Assembly (NCBI GenBank): GCA_964586215.1
Contig: CAZPHA010000010.1
Span: 14,405-78,404, forward strand
Source of the DNA: Ferruginibacter sp964586215
GTDB lineage: Bacteria > Bacteroidota > Bacteroidia > Chitinophagales > Chitinophagaceae
DNA: 64,000 nt
Direction of reading: 5' to 3'
Under the pieces are notes generated by a model, which worked only from the letters and a program-made list of their open reading frames with translations, was not told the DNA's origin and did not search any database. The translations under genes and the position numbers were made by a program. Shown here piece after piece: positions 36,476 to 44,592 of this stretch (position 1 is the stretch's first letter; the number at the start of each line of letters is the position of its first letter).

Positions 36476-37576
36476 TCAATAAACTGTCTTTCTTTTACCA
36501 CTCTCAAAATCTTTGAATATAAATGCACCTAATTTATCTAGACTGGCAAAAAATGCCTTACCGTGATTGGCTTCTGTAAATTCCTGTACAAATTTTTGTA
36601 AATACGGATCCGTTGCAATCATAAAAGTAGTAATGGGTATTTTCAGTTTTTTACACTGTATAGCCAGACTCATACAACGATTTAGGATTTTCCTGTCAAT
36701 GCCAAAACTATTTTTATAATACTTACTGCCCACTTTTAAACAGGTTGGTTTCCCATCGGTAATCATAAATATTTGTTTGTTGGGATTTCTACGTTTTCGT
36801 AAAATATCCATTGCCAACTGCAAACCGGCTACCGTATTGGTATGATAAGGGCCTACTTGTAAATATGGTATATCTTTTATTTCAATAGGCCAGGCATCAT
36901 TGCCGAATACAACAATATCCAGCGTATCTTTCGGGTACTTTGTTTTGATTAACTCACTCAGGGCCATGGCAACTTTTTTGGCCGGCGTAATTCTATCTTC
37001 TCCATACAGTATCATAGAGTGAGAAATATCGATCATTAAAACAGTAGAGGTCTGTGTCTTGAAATCTGTTTCCTTAATTTCCAAATCATCTTCAAACATT
37101 TTAAAATTATCAATGCCATGATTGACCTGAGCATTACGAATGGAATTAGTAAAATCGATATGTTCTACTGCATCTCCAAACTGGAAAGGCCTTGTTTCGG
37201 GGTTTACCTCATCTCCTAATCCTGATTTATAGGTAAAATGATTACCCTGCTTTGTTTTTTTCAATTTACCAAAAATTTCTTCCAGGCTTTTTTTACGGAT
37301 GCTTTGCTCTGTTTTTGGCGTAATTTTTATGCTTCCCTCCTCTTTTTTTTCATCAATGTAACCTTTTTCTTTCAAATCATCCCAAAAGTCGCCCATACCA
37401 TAATCATCACTGGTGAATTTATATTCTTTATCCAATTCATTCAGCCATTGCATGGCTTCCATAACATCTCCACTGGTATAAGTCAGTAATTGCAGAAAAA
37501 GATTCAGCAACTGATCAAACGGCGTTTGGGCATTGGGATCATTGGGGTCATATTTTGAAAAGTAAAAACCTGTCAT
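36476..37576 (-). CDS. VWA domain protein paired with AAA+ ATPase
   Basis: A 366-residue protein. The C-terminal VWA domain (about 178-345) has an intact metal-binding MIDAS: D-x-S-x-S as MIDISHSM (about 181-188), a Thr in the following HTNTVAGL segment and the Asp of ITDGKP. The N-terminal 170 residues are helical and charged, with no membrane segment. It is the first gene of a two-gene minus operon with the AAA+ ATPase, an arrangement seen in MoxR-VWA chaperone pairs. Confidence 0.9.
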   Translation of the reverse strand: MTGFYFSKYDPNDPNAQTPFDQLLNLFLQLLTYTSGDVMEAMQWLNELDKEYKFTSDDYGMGDFWDDLKEKGYIDEKKEEGSIKITPKTEQSIRKKSLEEIFGKLKKTKQGNHFTYKSGLGDEVNPETRPFQFGDAVEHIDFTNSIRNAQVNHGIDNFKMFEDDLEIKETDFKTQTSTVLMIDISHSMILYGEDRITPAKKVAMALSELIKTKYPKDTLDIVVFGNDAWPIEIKDIPYLQVGPYHTNTVAGLQLAMDILRKRRNPNKQIFMITDGKPTCLKVGSKYYKNSFGIDRKILNRCMSLAIQCKKLKIPITTFMIATDPYLQKFVQEFTEANHGKAFFASLDKLGAFIFKDFESGKRKTVY

Positions 37577-37670
37577 TTTATTTATTTCTATGTAATAAGG
37601 ACTGTAAAATTTAAACAGATATGTAATTTACTAAACAATTATTACAATTCAATGTTCTATTTGTTAATAA

Positions 37671-37700
37671 AAAAATCCTCTTTCAAGGAGGATTTTTTTA
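37671..37700 (-). terminator. terminator of the DUF2723 gene
   Basis: AATCCTC (37674-37680) with GAGGATT (37688-37694), 7-base loop, flanked by A and T runs. On the minus strand it is followed by TTTTTT, 30 bases after the stop at 37727. Also T-rich on the other strand. Confidence 0.85.
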
Positions 37701-37726
37701 TTATTTATTATTGAATGATTGATTAT

Positions 37727-40700
37727 TTATCTGCCTACAGGAGAATCTTTGGGTTGAATAGGTGTTGCTGCCTCTTTATTTTGCTGTTGCACCGATTTAA
37801 ACTGCTGCTCCATGCCAGTAATACTTTTCAGCAGATTTTGAGCCAGGCCTTCCTCTTCCGCAAGCGCTTCTCTTTTATTATCGCTCAAACCGGCATAATA
37901 AGCCATTTGCTGCTCCAAATCCTTTTTTACACTTTTGTTAATCTTCTCTGCCAATTGAGTATCATCGGCCATGTAAGCCGCCTGAAGCATTAACATAGAG
38001 GTGTAATCATGCTGCTGACCTCTGGAAACCAATCCGTAAGGCATATTTTCTTCCAGCATCATTTTATCACACCTGTTCAATAGTTTTGTCGCCTGATCTT
38101 TCTTGCCATTTACAGCAAGGTTCATGGCTGCGGAAGCGTATGCCTGACGAATGCTATTCAAATGTCTGCGGTTTTCTTCATCAAAATAAACTCCCGACAC
38201 ATTTGCATTACCAAAAACAAACTGATTCATCATTACATCCGCTACTCTTTCTCTGTTCACATCAGCATTTTTAACAGGCACTAATCGGTAAGTAAGCCCG
38301 TCTTGCCGCAAATAAGCATCTAACCCTATTCCGGTTCTTTGAGATGTAAAATAAATAGGTCTCTTCCACTTATTAGAAGCCACCATAGCCAGTACGGCAA
38401 GATCATTTTTGAATATATAATTTTTGGGTATTTCAAAATCTATTTCACTCAATACGCTATCACTGGCGTTAACGGTACCATTTTGTTTTACAAAATTTAC
38501 ATCAACAGGTATTTTTACTTTTTTAGTAGGAAAAATATTCACCCAGCTTCCATCCCTGCCCTGCTCCATTTTAGAAGGATCATCACTGGCCACATAATCT
38601 TTCATCACGGTATATAAATCCGTATACTCTGTTTGGCTAACATTGGGTTTTGGAGAGAAATATACCACATCCCTGCTTGAGCCGGCTATTTGTTCCGGCG
38701 TTACAATAGGATCCATCGCATCGCTGTTATTTACCTTATAACGTAGCTGGTTGATATACCAGTCGGTACCCAATAAACTGGAATTGATCACCCTTACATC
38801 TTTACGTATGCCTTCTACCTCCTGTGCGTACCAAAGCGGATAAGTATCATTATCACCAAAAGATATGAGAATAGCATTGGGGGCACAACTTTCCAGATAA
38901 TCAATGGCCAAATCTCTTGCCAATACTTTTTTACCACGGTCATGATCGTCCCATTCCTGACTGGCCATCAGCACAGGTACTGCCAGTATGCAAATTCCAG
39001 CTGCCAATACACCCGCCAGAGCGCTATTTTTAATCCCTTTACTGAATAAATCTCTAACGTATAATACTCCCAATCCTATCCAGATGGCAAAGGCATAAAA
39101 TGACCCTACATAAGCGTAATCCCTTTCCCGGGGCTGATTGCCTGCCTGATTCAGGTACAAAACAATGGCAAGGCCTGTAAAGAAAAACAGCAATCCGACT
39201 ACCAATGCATTTCTCTTGTCTTTTTTGGATTGATATAATAATCCCAGAATACCCAAAATAAAAGGTAGTGCAAATAGTTTATTGTGGGCTTTGTTATTTT
39301 TGATACTATCGGGCATAGTATTTTGATTACCCAGCCGCATATTATCTAAAAATGATATCCCCGTAGCCCAATTACCATCTCGTACATTACCCATGGATAC
39401 GCCCTGAATATCATTTTGTTTACCGACAAAATTCCACATGAAATAACGCCAATACATCCAATTGATCTGATAACTCACGAAAAAAGCAATATTTTCACCC
39501 ACGGTAGGCGCTCTTTCATAATTACCATCTTTATCCTTGCCAATGCCTGCCCAGGACGCATAATAATCGGCATGCCCCTGATCGTTGCTGGCATCCCACA
39601 TCCGGGGAAATAAGTGCTTATCTTCAGGTGAATAAACATATTCTACTTTACGTCCGTTTAACTCATATTTATCTTTACCCTTAATGTAGGTATCCGTAAC
39701 TTTAGTATCCTGCACTTCAGCGGTAAAATCCTGCCCATATAAAATAGGCCAGTCGCCGTATTGCTCACGACTTAGATACCCTACAAGATTTACCGGATTA
39801 TCCACATTAAACATATCGATAGCCGGATTGGCATTAGATCGGACTAAAGTGGTTAGATACGTAGAATAACCCAATAACATGAAAGCAAAGCTCCACAGGC
39901 CCAGCTTTAGAAAATTCCAGTTTTGTTTTTTAGCAATTCGCAGACCGAAAAAGATAAGTACTGCCAGCAATACAAAGAAGAAAGCAAAACCACTAAAAAA
40001 CGGCATGCCAAAGTCATTCACAAACCAAATATCAAAGTTGCCAGCACCTTTGATAGTCCATACGATTACTGCCTTTTGCACAATTCCGGTAATAATACAG
40101 CCAATGATAAATGCGAAGATGGCTCCCCAGGTAGTTACTTTATACCGCTTAAAGTAATAAATCATCACAATAGCCGGTATGGTTAATAAATTCAACAAAT
40201 GCACACCGATAGATAAGCCCATCAGGTAAAATATCAAAATAATCCAGCGATCGGCTTTAGTGAAGTGTCCTTTAATGCCCTGTGCTTCTTCAGCTTCCAC
40301 ATTTTGCTCCCATTTCAGCATTGCCCAGAAAACGATAGCCGTAAAGAATGATGATAGTGCATATACTTCCCCTTCTACAGCACTGTACCAGAATGAATCA
40401 GAGAAAGTATAAGCCAATGCTCCTACTACGCCTGCGGCCATCACCGCAAATATTTGGTTACCTGTAAGCGCCTCACCGGCTTTAACCACCAGCTTACGGG
40501 CAAAGTGCGTAATACTCCAAAACAGGAAAAGTATAGTAAAACCACTGGCTAAGGCACTCATAAGGTTGATACCCGTAGCAGCATGTTTAGGATCAAAAGG
40601 GATCATAAATAACCTGCCAATCAATACAAAAAGCGGCGCCCCGGGCGGATGGGGAATCTGTAATTTATAGGCGCTGGAAGCAAATTCGCCACAGTCCCAA

Positions 40701-40795
40701 AGGCTTCCACTGGCCTCCATCGTCATAATGTACACCGAACAGGCTATAAGGCAAACAATCCATCCTGTAATGTTGTTGATACGCTTAAAATTCAT
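37727..40795 (-). CDS. DUF2723 membrane protein (GT-C glycosyltransferase-like)
   Basis: A 1022-residue integral membrane protein with an N-terminal half of about ten to twelve membrane segments and a large soluble C-terminal part. The family signature is at the N terminus: SGSLWDCGEFASSAYKLQIPHPPGAP in two parts (about 30-55), with the catalytic-type Asp/Glu (DCGE) on the first periplasmic loop as in GT-C O-mannosyltransferase-like enzymes. The C-terminal region ends in helical repeats. Members are abundant in Bacteroidota and placed in GT117; the acceptor is unknown. A TATATTTG promoter box is 29 bases upstream. Confidence 0.92.
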   Translation of the reverse strand: MNFKRINNITGWIVCLIACSVYIMTMEASGSLWDCGEFASSAYKLQIPHPPGAPLFVLIGRLFMIPFDPKHAATGINLMSALASGFTILFLFWSITHFARKLVVKAGEALTGNQIFAVMAAGVVGALAYTFSDSFWYSAVEGEVYALSSFFTAIVFWAMLKWEQNVEAEEAQGIKGHFTKADRWIILIFYLMGLSIGVHLLNLLTIPAIVMIYYFKRYKVTTWGAIFAFIIGCIITGIVQKAVIVWTIKGAGNFDIWFVNDFGMPFFSGFAFFFVLLAVLIFFGLRIAKKQNWNFLKLGLWSFAFMLLGYSTYLTTLVRSNANPAIDMFNVDNPVNLVGYLSREQYGDWPILYGQDFTAEVQDTKVTDTYIKGKDKYELNGRKVEYVYSPEDKHLFPRMWDASNDQGHADYYASWAGIGKDKDGNYERAPTVGENIAFFVSYQINWMYWRYFMWNFVGKQNDIQGVSMGNVRDGNWATGISFLDNMRLGNQNTMPDSIKNNKAHNKLFALPFILGILGLLYQSKKDKRNALVVGLLFFFTGLAIVLYLNQAGNQPRERDYAYVGSFYAFAIWIGLGVLYVRDLFSKGIKNSALAGVLAAGICILAVPVLMASQEWDDHDRGKKVLARDLAIDYLESCAPNAILISFGDNDTYPLWYAQEVEGIRKDVRVINSSLLGTDWYINQLRYKVNNSDAMDPIVTPEQIAGSSRDVVYFSPKPNVSQTEYTDLYTVMKDYVASDDPSKMEQGRDGSWVNIFPTKKVKIPVDVNFVKQNGTVNASDSVLSEIDFEIPKNYIFKNDLAVLAMVASNKWKRPIYFTSQRTGIGLDAYLRQDGLTYRLVPVKNADVNRERVADVMMNQFVFGNANVSGVYFDEENRRHLNSIRQAYASAAMNLAVNGKKDQATKLLNRCDKMMLEENMPYGLVSRGQQHDYTSMLMLQAAYMADDTQLAEKINKSVKKDLEQQMAYYAGLSDNKREALAEEEGLAQNLLKSITGMEQQFKSVQQQNKEAATPIQPKDSPVGR

Positions 40796-40823
40796 AAATA
40801 TTTGGTTAATAAGAATAAGATGG

Positions 40824-40831
40824 CAAATATA
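40824..40831 (-). promoter_or_regulatory. -7 promoter box of the DUF2723 gene
   Basis: Minus strand TATATTTG matches TAnnTTTG. It would give a leader of about 24 bases. No TTTG -33 element is seen at the proper spacing. Confidence 0.5.
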
Positions 40832-40867
40832 AAGAGTTTGATGCTACATAATTATTTAGAAGGAGTT

Positions 40868-41030
40868 AAATTAAATTGATAATGAATTAATGGATAATTG
40901 ATAATGATAATTTTTTAAAATATATTTTTAATTTAATTTAAAAAATATTTTATATCAATAATATAAATATTATATATAAATAAATATAATTATCAATTAT
41001 GCTTTAACTAATTATCAATTAATAACATAG
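40868..41030. repeat. second AATTGATAAT-type inverted repeat element
   Basis: Left arm of TTGATAATGAATTAATGGAT units from about 40877 and right arm ATAATTATCAATTATGC / AACTAATTATCAATTAAT at about 40987-41023, with a very AT-rich centre. A 21-base block (40885-40905) is identical to 6976-6996. It lies between the OsmC stop and the DUF2723 promoter. Confidence 0.75.
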
Positions 41031-41444
41031 TTACACATACACAATCGTATAACTAATCTGCGCAAATGCTTTAAACATAGCGCTTACACCACAATATTTT
41101 TCCTGCGAAAGCTCAACAGCCCGCTGCATTTTGGGCCTGTCTTCTTCCTTAATTTTTATTGAATAGATCATTTCTACCTGGTCGTATATTTTTGGATGCT
41201 CTTCTGTGAGAGTAGCCTCTATATTTATATCAAAATTACTATAAGATACCTGCATTTTGTTTAAGATAGATACCACATCTATACCGGTACACCCGGCAAG
41301 TGCCGCCAGCATCAGTCGCTTGGGACTGGGGCCGGCATCGTTGCCTCCATCTTCCACCGTAGTATCCATTAATAATTTATGTTCATTAATTTGTGCTTCA
41401 AAGGCCATATTTCCCTTAAAAGCAGTCTGAACCTGATGTTTCAT
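41031..41444 (-). CDS. OsmC family peroxiredoxin-like protein
   Basis: A 137-residue OsmC/Ohr-fold protein. The two redox cysteines are Cys52 in LAGCTGIDVVSIL and Cys118 in KYCGVSAM, as in enzymes that reduce organic hydroperoxides with dihydrolipoamide or similar thiols. The DAGPSPKRLMLAALAGC block is the OsmC signature. It appears to be a single gene, divergent from rpmB. Confidence 0.93.
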   Translation of the reverse strand: MKHQVQTAFKGNMAFEAQINEHKLLMDTTVEDGGNDAGPSPKRLMLAALAGCTGIDVVSILNKMQVSYSNFDINIEATLTEEHPKIYDQVEMIYSIKIKEEDRPKMQRAVELSQEKYCGVSAMFKAFAQISYTIVYV

Positions 41445-41516
41445 TATTTTTTATATTTTGGCAGCCAAAGTATAAAAATATTCTGATAATTTTTACCAAA
41501 TATGAATAAAAAGTGT

Positions 41517-41524
41517 TACCTTTG
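41517..41524 (+). promoter_or_regulatory. -7 promoter box of the rpmB cluster
   Basis: TACCTTTG matches TAnnTTTG, 21 bases before the rpmB ATG. The -33 region (TTTT at 41491-41494) is weak. Position supports the rpmB start at 41546 rather than the longer frame. Confidence 0.6.
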
Positions 41525-41545
41525 CCCTCCAAAAAAAATAGTATC

Positions 41546-41782
41546 ATGGCCAGAGTATGTCAGGTTACAGGTAAAAAACCTATTACCGGAAATAAGGTTT
41601 CACACTCGAATATTAAAACCAAACGCAGATTTTTACCAAATTTGCAAACTAAACGTTTTTTCTTAGCTGAAGAAGATAAATGGATCACTTTAAAAGTATC
41701 TACAGAAGCTATCAGAACGATTAACAAAAATGGTTTATACTCAGTAGTAAAGCAATTGCGTGCTGCTGGTGAAAAAATTTAA
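41546..41782 (+). CDS. rpmB: 50S ribosomal protein L28
   Basis: bL28 of 78 residues: MARVCQVTGKKPITGNKVSH, KTKRRFLPNLQ and KVSTEAIRTINKNGL are the standard blocks. The frame is open from 41513, but the promoter box and the family N terminus place the start at the ATG at 41546. First gene of the rpmB-rpmG-DUF4295 cluster, 27 bases before rpmG. Confidence 0.97.
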   Translation: MARVCQVTGKKPITGNKVSHSNIKTKRRFLPNLQTKRFFLAEEDKWITLKVSTEAIRTINKNGLYSVVKQLRAAGEKI

Positions 41783-41809
41783 TTTCAAGAATTTTAAATA
41801 CATTTAACA

Positions 41810-41992
41810 ATGGCAAAGAAAGGTAACAGAGTACAGGTAATTCTGGAATGTACGGAACACAAAACCAGTGGTAAACCTGGTACCAGCCGCTATATCACTA
41901 CTAAAAACAAAAAAAATACGCCTGAACGTTTGGAATTGAAAAAATACAATTCCATTCTTAAAAAGGTAACAGTACATAAGGAAATTAAGTAA
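41810..41992 (+). CDS. rpmG: 50S ribosomal protein L33
   Basis: bL33 of 60 residues: MAKKGNRVQVILECTEHK, SRYITTKNKKNTPERLELKK. It has a single Cys, so it is the zinc-free (C-minus) form. Followed by a repeat element and then the DUF4295 gene. Confidence 0.97.
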   Translation: MAKKGNRVQVILECTEHKTSGKPGTSRYITTKNKKNTPERLELKKYNSILKKVTVHKEIK

Positions 41993-42105
41993 GTGTGAAG
42001 ATGTTAAAATGTCAAAAGGTTGAAATGTAAAAATGACATCTTAACATCTTAACGTCTTAACATTTTAACAACTTAACATCTCAACATATTAACAACTAAA
42101 TAACC
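41993..42105. repeat. ATGTTAAA-unit inverted repeat between rpmG and DUF4295
   Basis: Left arm: units of ATGTTAAA, ATGTCAAA, GGTTGAAATG (about 41999-42030). Right arm: reverse-complement units ATCTTAAC, GTCTTAAC, ATTTTAAC, ACTTAAC, ATCTCAAC, ATATTAAC (about 42033-42095). The two arms can pair into an imperfect hairpin inside the ribosomal-protein operon. Same family as 42353-42525 and 58305-58423. Confidence 0.85.
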
Positions 42106-42276
42106 ATGGCAAAAGCAGCTAAAACAGCGATAAAAACTAAAGATCAGAAAGCAGCCGCTGAAGCAAAAAACTGGACAAAGGTAATACGTACCATTCGTAG
42201 CCCTAAAACAGGCGCCTACACTTTTAAAGAAGCAATGGTACATAAAGATAAAATCAAAGAATTTTTGGCCGGCTAG
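42106..42276 (+). CDS. DUF4295 small ribosomal protein (bL38)
   Basis: A 56-residue basic protein beginning MAKAAKTAIKTKDQKAAAE and ending KDKIKEFLAG, with W-T-K-V-I-R-T-I-R-S and GAYTFKEAMV in between. It is the DUF4295 protein found between rpmG and ftsY throughout Bacteroidota; I recall it as the Bacteroidota-specific ribosomal protein named bL38 from the Flavobacterium johnsoniae ribosome structure, which would fit its charge and position. It is short enough to be missed by gene finders. Confidence 0.9.
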   Translation: MAKAAKTAIKTKDQKAAAEAKNWTKVIRTIRSPKTGAYTFKEAMVHKDKIKEFLAG

Positions 42277-42309
42277 TCAATTATAGGTGGCTAAAATTAA
42301 TTTATTACT

Positions 42310-42343
42310 AAGCTGTTCTGCCCTCAGAATGGCTTTCTTTTTT
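42310..42343 (+). terminator. terminator after the DUF4295 gene
   Basis: AAGC-TG-TTCTG (42310-42320) pairs with CAGAA-TG-GCTT (42325-42335) around CCCT, with a symmetric 2x2 internal loop, then TCTTTTTT. An outer TTACTAA / TTAGTAA pair may extend it. It separates the ribosomal genes from ftsY. Confidence 0.8.
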
Positions 42344-42352
42344 AGTAAAACG

Positions 42353-42525
42353 GTGTGAAGATGTTGAAATGTGAAGATGTACAAGATGTGAAGATGTTAA
42401 GTTGTCATTTTTATACATTTTCACATTTCAACATCTTAACATTTCAACATCTTAACATTTCAACATCTTAACATTTTAACATATTAACGTTTTCACATTT
42501 CAACATATTAACATTATAACACATT
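42353..42525. repeat. ATGTTGAA-unit inverted repeat upstream of ftsY
   Basis: Left arm units GTGAAGATGTTGAAATGTGA, AGATGTGAAG, ATGTTAAG (about 42354-42404); right arm units ATTTCAACATCTTAAC repeated three times and then TTTTAACATATTAAC (about 42420-42517), the reverse complement of the left arm. It directly precedes the ftsY ATG, so the ftsY leader would contain a long imperfect hairpin. Confidence 0.87.
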
Positions 42526-43500
42526 ATGGGATTTTTCAACAAATTATTTGGCAAAAAAGAACAGCAGGAGTCGCTGGAGCAGGGTTTACAAAAAACAAGA
42601 GCAGGCTTTTTCAGCAAAATAACCCGAGCCATTGCCGGTAAAAGCACGGTTGATGAAGAAGTATTGGATAACCTGGAAGAAGCCCTGGTAAGCGCTGATG
42701 TAGGCATAGATACAACCGTAAAAATCATTCAGCAAATAGAAGCAAGAGTAGCTAAAGATAAATATCTAAATACCAATGAATTAAACATAATATTAAAAGA
42801 AGAAATTGAGCATATCCTGGTGAGTTCTCCACAGGATAGCAGCTATGAAAATTATGAGTTGCCTGCCGGTAAAAAACCTTATGTTATTTTAGTAGTAGGT
42901 GTAAATGGCGTGGGCAAAACCACCACTATTGGCAAGCTGGCTCATAATTTTTCTAAAGCCGGCAAATCAGTACTCCTGGGTGCTGCCGACACATTCCGGG
43001 CAGCAGCGGTAGATCAGCTAACCATTTGGAGTGAACGTACCGGCGTACCCATTGTGAAAAGAGAAATGGGAAGCGACCCCGCCGCTGTGGCATTTGATAC
43101 TGTTAACAGTGGCGTAGCCAAAAATGTAGATGTCATTATAATTGATACTGCCGGCAGATTGCATAATAAAGCCCACCTTATGGATGAACTAAGCAAAATT
43201 AAACGGGTAATACAAAAGGTAATACCCGATGCACCTCATGAAGTAATGCTGGTGCTGGATGGCAGCACCGGACAAAATGCCTTAGAACAGGCGAAACAGT
43301 TTACAGCTACTACGAATGTAACAGCCATGGCTATCACCAAATTGGATGGTACAGCCAAAGGCGGCGTAGTGCTGGCCATTGCCAGTCAGTTTAACATACC
43401 AGTAAAGTTTATTGGTGTTGGTGAAAAACCCGAAGATTTATTAATTTTTGATAAACATCAGTTTGTAGAAGGTTTGTTTAAACCGGAAACATCTCAGTAA
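42526..43500 (+). CDS. ftsY: signal recognition particle receptor FtsY
   Basis: SRP receptor GTPase that docks ribosome-SRP complexes at the inner membrane. 324 residues: N domain 1-115, then the G domain with GVNGVGKTTTIGKL (G1, about 126-139), DTFRAAAVDQL (G2), DTAGRLHNK (G3), TKLDGTAKGG (G4, about 269-278) and the closing loop GVGEKPEDLLIFD. The acidic A domain of E. coli FtsY is missing, as is usual in Bacteroidota. It is preceded by a large repeat hairpin and a terminator, so it may have its own promoter in or after the repeat. Confidence 0.97.
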   Translation: MGFFNKLFGKKEQQESLEQGLQKTRAGFFSKITRAIAGKSTVDEEVLDNLEEALVSADVGIDTTVKIIQQIEARVAKDKYLNTNELNIILKEEIEHILVSSPQDSSYENYELPAGKKPYVILVVGVNGVGKTTTIGKLAHNFSKAGKSVLLGAADTFRAAAVDQLTIWSERTGVPIVKREMGSDPAAVAFDTVNSGVAKNVDVIIIDTAGRLHNKAHLMDELSKIKRVIQKVIPDAPHEVMLVLDGSTGQNALEQAKQFTATTNVTAMAITKLDGTAKGGVVLAIASQFNIPVKFIGVGEKPEDLLIFDKHQFVEGLFKPETSQ

Positions 43501-43505
43501 AAAAT

Positions 43506-43530
43506 AAGCCCCTAAGACTAAGGGCTTGTT
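43506..43530 (+). terminator. weak terminator after ftsY
   Basis: AAGCCC (43506-43511) pairs with GGGCTT (43522-43527) around a 10-base loop five bases after the stop. The T tract is poor, so it may be an attenuating hairpin rather than a full terminator. Confidence 0.5.
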
Positions 43531-43682
43531 ACCAAAACTAACTGCTTATGAGAAAAATTACTATTTAAATTACCTATACAAAGTTCCTGCGTTTTTAAAT
43601 AAGGTAGTGTTAAACTAATACTATTATTCTGTTAACATTTAGTTAATTCCCCTTTTATTAATTTAATTCCGCTGGCAATTCC

Positions 43683-43694
43683 TGATGTTTATCA
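43683..43694. promoter_or_regulatory. CRP/FNR-like operator upstream of the first Usp gene
   Basis: TGAT-GTTT-ATCA, a perfect inverted repeat with the 4-base spacing of FNR-type sites (consensus TTGAT-N4-ATCAA). Its centre is about 65 bases before the start predicted from the box at 43740-43747, a position used by CRP-family activators. The receiver-CRP protein encoded at 47422-48477 is the natural candidate regulator. Confidence 0.65.
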
Positions 43695-43739
43695 TCGCTA
43701 ATACTGGTTAAAATCATAAACTTATGTACTAGTTCGATA

Positions 43740-43747
43740 TAGATTTG
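43740..43747 (+). promoter_or_regulatory. -7 promoter box of the first Usp gene
   Basis: TAGATTTG matches TAnnTTTG. It lies 15 bases before the ATG. There is no TTTG -33 element, as expected for a promoter that needs an activator. Confidence 0.55.
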
Positions 43748-43761
43748 CAAAAAAATCTCTC

Positions 43762-44583
43762 ATGAAAAAAGTAATATTGGTTTTTGATGGCCAACATTTT
43801 TCAGAAGCCTTATTCAATTTCGCTCTTGAATTACATAAGAAAACCCCCATTTCCATTACCGGAGTTTTTCTAAGTGCTGTTGACTACAGCACTATCTTGG
43901 CTTATCCTATGATGACGGGTGCTTTGGAAGGATATCTGCCTTTTTTGGAAGAAGATGAAACAGTAATAAAACAAAATATTAGTCGCTTTGAAACACTTTG
44001 TAGCAAAAATGATATTTTTTTCAGGGTACACGATAATGCAAATGGTTCTGTATTTGATGAAATAAAGAAAGAAACCCGATTTGCAGATTTAATGCTCATC
44101 AGCAACGAACTTTTTTATCAAAATATTGGTAATCAGCCCAACGATTATTTGCAGGAAGTTTTGCACATTGCCGAATGCCCTGTAATGATTGTACCCGAAA
44201 ATTTCCAGTTCCCACAAAATTTAATTTTAACATACGACGGATCTGCTTCTTCCGTATTTGCTATCAAGCAGTTCTCATACCTGTTTCCTGAATTATGCAA
44301 TATGAAAACCATATTGGTATACGCAACGGATGATGAAAAAGATATTCCTTATCAATACTATATCGAAGAATTATCGGTGCGTCATTTCAAAGATTTAACC
44401 TTGAATAAAGTATCGGCGGATCCACAAAAATTTTTTACAACCTGGCTCAATGAGCAAAAAAATCCATTACTCATTACCGGCTCATACGGGCGCTCGGGAT
44501 TGTCGCAGTTTTTCAAAAAAAGTTTCGTTCATGAAGTCATCAAAGAGCATACAACCCCTGTTTTTATTGCACATTTACCGTAA
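43762..44583 (+). CDS. tandem universal stress protein
   Basis: A 273-residue protein with two Usp folds (about 1-140 and 145-273). Each begins with a short strand (KKVILVFDGQHFSEALFNFAL; LILTYDGSASSVFAIKQFSYL). The second ends with the nucleotide-loop pattern TGSYGRSGLSQFFKKS, a variant of G-x2-G-x9-G(S/T), so ATP binding is plausible only there. Homologues help cells under oxygen or energy stress. It has its own promoter with a TGAT-N4-ATCA operator upstream, and the second Usp gene follows 9 bases later. Confidence 0.9.
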   Translation: MKKVILVFDGQHFSEALFNFALELHKKTPISITGVFLSAVDYSTILAYPMMTGALEGYLPFLEEDETVIKQNISRFETLCSKNDIFFRVHDNANGSVFDEIKKETRFADLMLISNELFYQNIGNQPNDYLQEVLHIAECPVMIVPENFQFPQNLILTYDGSASSVFAIKQFSYLFPELCNMKTILVYATDDEKDIPYQYYIEELSVRHFKDLTLNKVSADPQKFFTTWLNEQKNPLLITGSYGRSGLSQFFKKSFVHEVIKEHTTPVFIAHLP

Positions 44584-44592
44584 TACCAGCTT

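Noticed and set aside
41993..42525. CRISPR-like array in the ribosomal-gene region
   Set aside because: Units are 8-9 bases, degenerate and arranged as inverted arms without spacers; no cas genes in the window.
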